A program made the translations under genes and the position numbers. The notes under the pieces were generated by a model. It worked only from the letters and a program-made list of their open reading frames with translations. It did no database searches and had not been told where the DNA came from. From Nocardioides halotolerans DSM 19273 (lineage in GTDB: Bacteria > Actinomycetota > Actinomycetes > Propionibacteriales > Nocardioidaceae), in the NCBI RefSeq assembly GCF_000422805.1, contig NZ_KE383927.1, forward strand, positions 140,556 through 204,555: a DNA stretch of 64,000 nt, read 5' to 3'. Below, in pieces: positions 59,386-64,000 of the stretch. Numbering within the stretch: the first letter of the stretch is position 1; every line of letters starts with the position of its first letter.

Positions 59386-61923
59386 ATGAGAAGACTCGCT
59401 CCCTGGTCCGCTGTCGCCGTGCTCGCCCTCGCGGCGAGCTCGCTGGCGCTCGACGCTCCGACGCACGCGTCCCCACCGGCCGCCGCGGCCTCCGCGGCGG
59501 CCTCCGCGCCCGCCACGGCTCCGCACGCCCCGCTCGGCAGCGCGGCGGTGCAGGTGGCCCGCGCCCACCTCGCGTCGCACGCCGCCGACGCCGGGCTCGC
59601 GGGCCGTGACGTCGCGGACCTGGCGGTGTCCTCGGTGGTGCCCACGAAGCACAACGGTCTGACGAACGTCTACTTCCAGCAGCAGGTCGACTCCCGCGAC
59701 GTCTTCAACGCGATCATCAACGTCGCCGTCGCCGCCGACGGCTCCGTCGTCCGCGTCGCCGCGGACGGCGTCAAGAGGGCGGCTCAGCGCGTCAACGCGA
59801 CCGCCCCGAAGATCACCGACGTCGAGGCCGCCCGCCGCGCGGCCGCTGCCCTGCACCTCCAGCCGACGGCGTCCTTCCGCAGCAACGACGCGGCGAGCGG
59901 CCCCGACCACGCGCGCGACCTCGGCGACGGAGGCATCTCCAACGAGGCCATCCCCGCGCGCCTGGTCTACGAGCGGACCGCCGGCGGCGACCTCCGGCTC
60001 GCGTGGGAGTTGGTGATCGACCAGCTCGACGGCAAGCACTGGTGGCAGATCCGGATGGACGCGATCACCGGTGCCGAGCTCGGGCGCGCCGACTGGGTGG
60101 CCCAGGACACCCACCGCGTCTTCCCGATGCCGGTCGAGGCGCCGTCGTTCGCGACGCCCCTCAACACCCGCACGCTGGTCAGCAACCCGGCGACCAGCGC
60201 GTCGCCGTTCGGCTGGAACGACACCAACGGCGTCGCCGGCGCCGAGTCGACGCTCACCACCGGCAACAACGTCAACGCCTACACCGACACCGACGCCAAC
60301 AACCTTCCGGACCCGGGCAGCCAGCCCGACGGCGGCGCGGGGCTGGCCTTCGACTTCCCGCTCGACCTGACCCAGGCGCCGGCGACGTACAAGCCGGCGG
60401 CGGTCTCGAACCTCTACTTCACCAACAACCGGATCCACGACATCATGCACCGCTTCGGGTTCACCGAGGCGGCCGGCAACTTCCAGGCCAACAACTACGG
60501 TCACGGTGGTCTCGGCTCGGACGCCGTCAACGCCGAGGCGCAGGACGGCGGCGACATGAACAACGCCCGGTTCGGCACCGGGCCGGACGGCCAGAAGCCG
60601 CGGATGCAGATGTACCTGTGGAACACGACCGTCCCCGGTCGCGACGGCGACCTCGACAACGGCGTCATCGCCCACGAGTACGCCCACGGCATCTCCAACC
60701 GGCTCACGGGCGGTCCGGCGACCGCGAGCTGCCTGCAGAACAACGAGCAGGCCGGCGAGGGCTGGAGCGACTACTACTCCTACATGCTCAACATGCCCAA
60801 CGGCACCGAGCCGGCCGGTGGCCGCGGCATCGGCACCTACGTGCTCGGCCAGGCGACCACGGGCGGCGGCATCCGCAGCAAGCCCTACAGCACGAGCCTG
60901 GCGATCAACCCCCAGACCTACGACTCGATCAAGACCAAGACCAACGAGCACGGTGTCGGTGAGGTCTGGGCCGAGATGCTGTGGGAGGTCACCTACGCCC
61001 TCATCGACGAGTACGGTTTCGACGCCAACCTCGACGCGGGACCGATGACGGCCGGCAACCTCCTCTCGCTCCGGCTGGTGACCGACGGCCTGAAGCTCCA
61101 GCCGTGCAGCCCCGGTTTCGTCACCGCGCGAGACGCCATCATCGCTGCCGACCTGGCGGACACCGGCGGCGCCAACAAGTGCCTGCTCTGGACCGCGTTC
61201 GCCAAGCGCGGGCTCGGCGCCGGTGCCTCGCAGGGTTCGTCCGGCAGCATCACCGACGGCACGCAGTCCTTCGCCATGCCGGCCTCCTGCCTCCCGCCCG
61301 CGACGCCGACGGTCACGTCGACGACTGCCTCCGTGGGCGCGGCGACGGTGGCGTTCACGACGAACCCGGGCGCGGAGATCAGCAGCGCCACGGTGGAGTG
61401 CGTGAGCACCGACGGCGGTGCGAGCGGCACCAACACCGGGCCGGCCAGCCCGGTCACGGTGAGCGGGCTGACGAGCGGCAAGACCTACCACTGCCGCGTC
61501 TCGGTGACCAACGCGGCCGCGACCAGTGCCTTCAGCGCCTTCGGCAACCAGGTGACCCTGCCGTTGCCGCCGGTGGCGACCGCACCCGGGGCCCCGGAGA
61601 TCACCTCGGCCAAGGCGACGTCCGCGAAGAAGGCGAAGGTCAGCTTCACGCTGGCCTCCGACGGCGGCAGCCCGGTCACGTCGTACACGGTGACCTGCAA
61701 GGGCAAGAAGGGCGCGAAGACCAAGTCCAAGACCGGGCCGGCCAGCCCGATCACGGTCAAGGGGCTGACCCCGGGCAAGAAGTACACGTGCACGGTGACG
61801 GCGACGAACAGCGTCGGCACCGGCCCGGCCAGCGCCAAGAGCAAGAAGTTCAAGATGAAGAAGCGCCACCCGCACAAGCGGGCGGCCGTCATCGGGCGCT
61901 CGGCCGTGCCGGGTCGCCGCTGA
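59386..61923 (+). CDS. Secreted M36 (fungalysin) zinc metalloprotease with FN3-like repeats
   Basis: The 845-residue protein has a signal peptide (1-30, ending THASPP), an FTP-type propeptide region (about 60-225), the M36 catalytic domain (about 255-620) with the zinc motif HEYAHGISNRLTGG and downstream Glu in GEGWSDYYSYML, and two fibronectin III-like modules (about 630-725 and 730-825; PASPVTVSGLTSGKTYHCRV, PASPITVKGLTPGKKYTCTV). The tail is strongly basic (KKFKMKKRHPHKR). It should be an extracellular protease that matures by loss of its propeptide. It starts 173 bases from the divergent FadR regulator. ATG 59386 is the signal-peptide start. Confidence 0.93.
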   Translation: MRRLAPWSAVAVLALAASSLALDAPTHASPPAAAASAAASAPATAPHAPLGSAAVQVARAHLASHAADAGLAGRDVADLAVSSVVPTKHNGLTNVYFQQQVDSRDVFNAIINVAVAADGSVVRVAADGVKRAAQRVNATAPKITDVEAARRAAAALHLQPTASFRSNDAASGPDHARDLGDGGISNEAIPARLVYERTAGGDLRLAWELVIDQLDGKHWWQIRMDAITGAELGRADWVAQDTHRVFPMPVEAPSFATPLNTRTLVSNPATSASPFGWNDTNGVAGAESTLTTGNNVNAYTDTDANNLPDPGSQPDGGAGLAFDFPLDLTQAPATYKPAAVSNLYFTNNRIHDIMHRFGFTEAAGNFQANNYGHGGLGSDAVNAEAQDGGDMNNARFGTGPDGQKPRMQMYLWNTTVPGRDGDLDNGVIAHEYAHGISNRLTGGPATASCLQNNEQAGEGWSDYYSYMLNMPNGTEPAGGRGIGTYVLGQATTGGGIRSKPYSTSLAINPQTYDSIKTKTNEHGVGEVWAEMLWEVTYALIDEYGFDANLDAGPMTAGNLLSLRLVTDGLKLQPCSPGFVTARDAIIAADLADTGGANKCLLWTAFAKRGLGAGASQGSSGSITDGTQSFAMPASCLPPATPTVTSTTASVGAATVAFTTNPGAEISSATVECVSTDGGASGTNTGPASPVTVSGLTSGKTYHCRVSVTNAAATSAFSAFGNQVTLPLPPVATAPGAPEITSAKATSAKKAKVSFTLASDGGSPVTSYTVTCKGKKGAKTKSKTGPASPITVKGLTPGKKYTCTVTATNSVGTGPASAKSKKFKMKKRHPHKRAAVIGRSAVPGRR

Positions 61924-61957
61924 CGCGAGCGATGGAGGCGGCGGGCATGCTTGACCC

Positions 61958-62719
61958 GTGCCCGCCGCCCTCGCCCCGCGCCTCTGGCCGGGACACCTGC
62001 TCGCGCTGGTCCTGGTGCTCGCGGCCGGGCTGCTCGGGCTCTGGCAGCTCGACGCGTGGCAGGCGCGCCGGGCCGACGAGGCACGCGACCTGACCCGGGC
62101 GGAGCCCGTGTCGCTCGGCAGCGTGATGGGTCCCGACGACCCGTTCCCCGGTCGTTCGGTCGGCCAGCCGGTCACGCTCGAGGGCGCGTGGGTGCCCGCC
62201 GGGACGATCTTCGTCAGCGGGCGCGAGCACGACGGCCGCGACGGCTACTGGATGGTGACGCCCCTCGCCGTCGGCGGCGCCGGCGAGCCGGCCCTGCCCG
62301 TCGTGCTGGGCTGGGTCGCCTCGACCGGCGACGCGCCCGCGCCGCCCGCGGGTGACGCCGAGCTGGTCGGCTGGCTCCAGCCGACGGAGGGCACCGGCGC
62401 GGTCGACGACGACCCGGGCGACGACGTGCTCCCGCAGCTGCGGGTGGCCGACCTCGCCCAGCGGGTCGACGAGGACCTCTACTCGGCGTACGCCGTCGCG
62501 CAGGAGGGGGTCGGCGGGCTGCCCGCCGCCGACCTCGAGCAGCTGCCGGACGCCGGCCGGTTCACCGCCGTGCGCAACCTCCTCTACGCGGTCGAGTGGT
62601 GGTTCTTCGGCGCCTTCGCGGTGCTGATCTGGTGGCGGTGGCTCGGCGAGCAGCTCGCGCCGCGGCGGGCGGAGCCGCAGCCGGAGGACGAGGAGCACCC
62701 CGATACCGTGACCACGTGA
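61958..62719 (+). CDS. SURF1 family cytochrome oxidase biogenesis protein
   Basis: SURF1 aids assembly of aa3-type cytochrome c oxidase. The 253-residue protein has two membrane helices flanking an outer domain, the family plan: N-terminal LALVLVLAAGLLGLWQLDAWQARR (about 13-36) and C-terminal LLYAVEWWFFGAFAVLIWWRW (about 208-229). The middle has GAWVPAGTIFVSGREHDGRDGYWMVTPL, the conserved SURF1 strand text. It is 8 bases from the DUF3817 gene, a usual neighbour of SURF1 in actinobacteria. Confidence 0.9.
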   Translation: MPAALAPRLWPGHLLALVLVLAAGLLGLWQLDAWQARRADEARDLTRAEPVSLGSVMGPDDPFPGRSVGQPVTLEGAWVPAGTIFVSGREHDGRDGYWMVTPLAVGGAGEPALPVVLGWVASTGDAPAPPAGDAELVGWLQPTEGTGAVDDDPGDDVLPQLRVADLAQRVDEDLYSAYAVAQEGVGGLPAADLEQLPDAGRFTAVRNLLYAVEWWFFGAFAVLIWWRWLGEQLAPRRAEPQPEDEEHPDTVTT

Positions 62720-62726
62720 GGCCACG

Positions 62727-63068
62727 ATGAACCGACTCGTCACCACCTACCGGGTCCTGGCCTTCGTGGTCGGCGTGCTGCTCGCGTACGGCGCGCTGGT
62801 GGCCCTCCCGCTGAAGTACCTGCTCACCGAGGGCAGCAGCCTCCAGCAGTTCGGCGCGGACACGAGCATCGTCTGGCTGGTCCACGGATGGGTCTTCGCG
62901 GTCTACGTGGTCGTGACGTTCTTCCTCTCCCGGCGTGCCGGGTGGAGCATCTCGTTCACGATCCTCGCCCTGGTCGCCGGGCTCGTGCCGCTGCTCATCT
63001 TCTGGGTCGAGCACCGCGTGATGCAGAAGCTCAAGGCCGAGAACCCCGACCTCGCACCGTCGGCCTAG
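62727..63068 (+). CDS. DUF3817 membrane protein
   Basis: The 113-residue protein has three hydrophobic helices and the DUF3817 texts VLAFVVGVLLAYGALVALPLKYL and WLVHGWVFAVYVVVTFFLSRRAGW (each within helices 1 and 2). It is often found beside SURF1 in actinobacteria. The function is unknown. It lies 4 bases before the patatin gene. Confidence 0.9.
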   Translation: MNRLVTTYRVLAFVVGVLLAYGALVALPLKYLLTEGSSLQQFGADTSIVWLVHGWVFAVYVVVTFFLSRRAGWSISFTILALVAGLVPLLIFWVEHRVMQKLKAENPDLAPSA

Positions 63069-63072
63069 CACC

Positions 63073-63897
63073 ATGACCACCGCCTTCGTCCTCGGCGGAG
63101 GCGGCGTGCTGGGCTCGGTCGAGGTCGGCATGTTGCGCGCGCTGCTCGAGCGCGACCTCCGTCCCGATCTCGTCCTCGGCACCAGCATCGGCGCGTTCAA
63201 CGGCGCGTTGGTGGCGAGCCAGCCGGACCTCTCCGTCGTCGAACGGCTCACGTCGCTGTGGCAGTCGGTGGGCAGCGCGCGCGAGGCGGGGTACGGCGAC
63301 CGGCCGCTCCGCACGGTGCGCCGCGCCGTCTCGACCGGCACCCACCTCTGGTCGGCCGCGCCGCTGCGGCAGCGGCTCGCGGACGAGCTCGGCGACCTGA
63401 CCTTCGAGGAGCTGCCGGTCACCTTCCAGGTGTGCGCCGCCAGCATCGAGCGGGCGGCCGAGCACTGGTTCACGAGCGGCCGGGTGGTCGACGCGGTGGT
63501 GGCGAGCGCCGCCGTACCCGGGCTGCTGCCGGCAGCCGAGGTCGACGGCGAGCACTACCTCGACGGCGGCATCGTCAACTCGGTCCCGCTCGGCCGGGCC
63601 GTGGAGCTCGGCGCCACGCGCGTCTTCGTGCTCCAGGTCGGTCGCCTCGACCGGCCGCTGACCCCGCCCAAGCGACCGTGGGAGGTCGCGCGGGTGTCTT
63701 TCGAGATCGCGCGACGGCACCGCTTCGTCCGCGAGCTCGCCGAGCTCCCCGACCACGTCGAGTGCCACGTGCTGCCGGCCCGCGGCACCTCCGCCAAGGA
63801 CGACTCGCTCCTCGGCACCCGTGACTTCTCCGGCGTGCAGGACCGCATCGACGCGACGTACGCCGCGACCAAGGCCTACCTCGAGGAGTCGCTGTGA
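63073..63897 (+). CDS. Patatin-like phospholipase
   Basis: The 274-residue protein has the patatin Ser-Asp dyad: oxyanion loop VLGGGGVLGSVEVG (6-19), nucleophile Ser in VLGTSIGAFNG (GxSxG, about 38) and Asp in YLDGGIVNSVP (DGG). It resembles bacterial RssA-type patatins and probably hydrolyses phospholipids or acyl esters; the substrate is unknown. The SURF1-DUF3817-patatin spacing (8 and 4 bases) suggests one operon. Confidence 0.92.
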   Translation: MTTAFVLGGGGVLGSVEVGMLRALLERDLRPDLVLGTSIGAFNGALVASQPDLSVVERLTSLWQSVGSAREAGYGDRPLRTVRRAVSTGTHLWSAAPLRQRLADELGDLTFEELPVTFQVCAASIERAAEHWFTSGRVVDAVVASAAVPGLLPAAEVDGEHYLDGGIVNSVPLGRAVELGATRVFVLQVGRLDRPLTPPKRPWEVARVSFEIARRHRFVRELAELPDHVECHVLPARGTSAKDDSLLGTRDFSGVQDRIDATYAATKAYLEESL

Positions 63898-63935
63898 GCC
63901 GGCGGGGTCGGCCGGGTGCCTTCGCGCGTGGGTCG

Positions 63936-63972
63936 TTGGTTGAGGAGGTCGCGCAGCGACCGTCTCGAAACC
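63936..63972. repeat. Dispersed palindromic repeat (REP-like)
   Basis: The stretch begins TTGGTTGAGGAGGTCGC and ends CGTCTCGAAACC, with an inner palindrome GGTCGC-GCA-GCGACC (63947-63961) and outer GGTT/AACC ends. From memory, words of this kind (GGTTGAGGA...TCTCGAAACC) recur in intergenic regions of Nocardioides genomes. The last 100 bases of the window otherwise show no gene. Confidence 0.7.
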
Positions 63973-64000
63973 TGGTGAGCCGGGGCTGGGACTGGGGTGC

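Overview
This is a high-GC (about 70%) actinobacterial chromosome segment that spans the replication origin. Gene order, protein sequences and a dispersed palindrome at the right edge all fit Nocardioides or a close relative in the Nocardioidaceae. That assignment comes from gene content and recall of family synteny, not from a database search.

Layout. (1) 1-5.0 kb: dnaB, interrupted at its P-loop by an intein that runs off the left edge, and the rpsF-ssb-rpsR-rplI operon, with a small secreted-protein gene pointing the other way between them. (2) 5.2-16.5 kb: accessory genes, namely a soluble Ser/Thr kinase, a divergent XRE regulator and short-chain dehydrogenase pair, endonuclease IV, and a tightly packed minus-strand operon (ECF sigma factor, small two-part protein, cytosolic subtilase, TPR-CHAT caspase-like protease, and perhaps a small beta-rich protein). 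A FemAB-type transferase and an alanine-racemase-like gene close the region. (3) 16.5-22.5 kb: GT87-type membrane mannosyltransferase-like gene, class A penicillin-binding protein, PadR regulator and inositol-1-phosphate synthase. With dnaB and the rpsF operon these match the order around Rv0046c-Rv0058 of mycobacteria, so region 2 looks like an insertion into a conserved block. (4) 22.6-24.5 kb: an AbiEi/endonuclease-like gene bracketed by two copies of a palindromic repeat, then an AIM24 gene. (5) 24.5-35.1 kb: CCA-adding enzyme, DUF6049 protein, MurJ, pseudokinase, SigM, a membrane partner of SigM, thioredoxin reductase and thioredoxin. (6) 35.2-43.6 kb: GNAT, aminotransferase, acyltransferase, then parB-parA-rsmG-jag-yidC-yidD-rnpA-rpmH on the minus strand with two parS sites. 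(7) 44.1-56.1 kb: dnaA, oriC, dnaN, gnd, recF, dciA, gyrB, gyrA and a DUF3566 membrane protein. (8) 56.1-64 kb: tRNA-Ile, DLW-39 family peptide, tRNA-Ala plus a broken tRNA-Ala copy, a lipoprotein, a FadR-regulated fatty-acid hydroxylase, an M36 metalloprotease, SURF1, DUF3817 and patatin genes, ending in a dispersed repeat.

The core genes form a replication, segregation and cell-envelope block: DnaA/oriC, DnaN, RecF, DciA, gyrase and DnaB for replication; ParABS for segregation; YidC/YidD/Jag for membrane insertion; MurJ, PBP1 and the pseudokinase for wall synthesis; SigM and thioredoxin for redox and envelope stress.

The most unusual unit is the operon at 8.5-14.1 kb, which joins its own ECF sigma factor to two cytosolic proteases of different clans (subtilase and CHAT). 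It has the shape of a regulated proteolytic signalling or conflict system. Its trigger and substrates cannot be read from the sequence.
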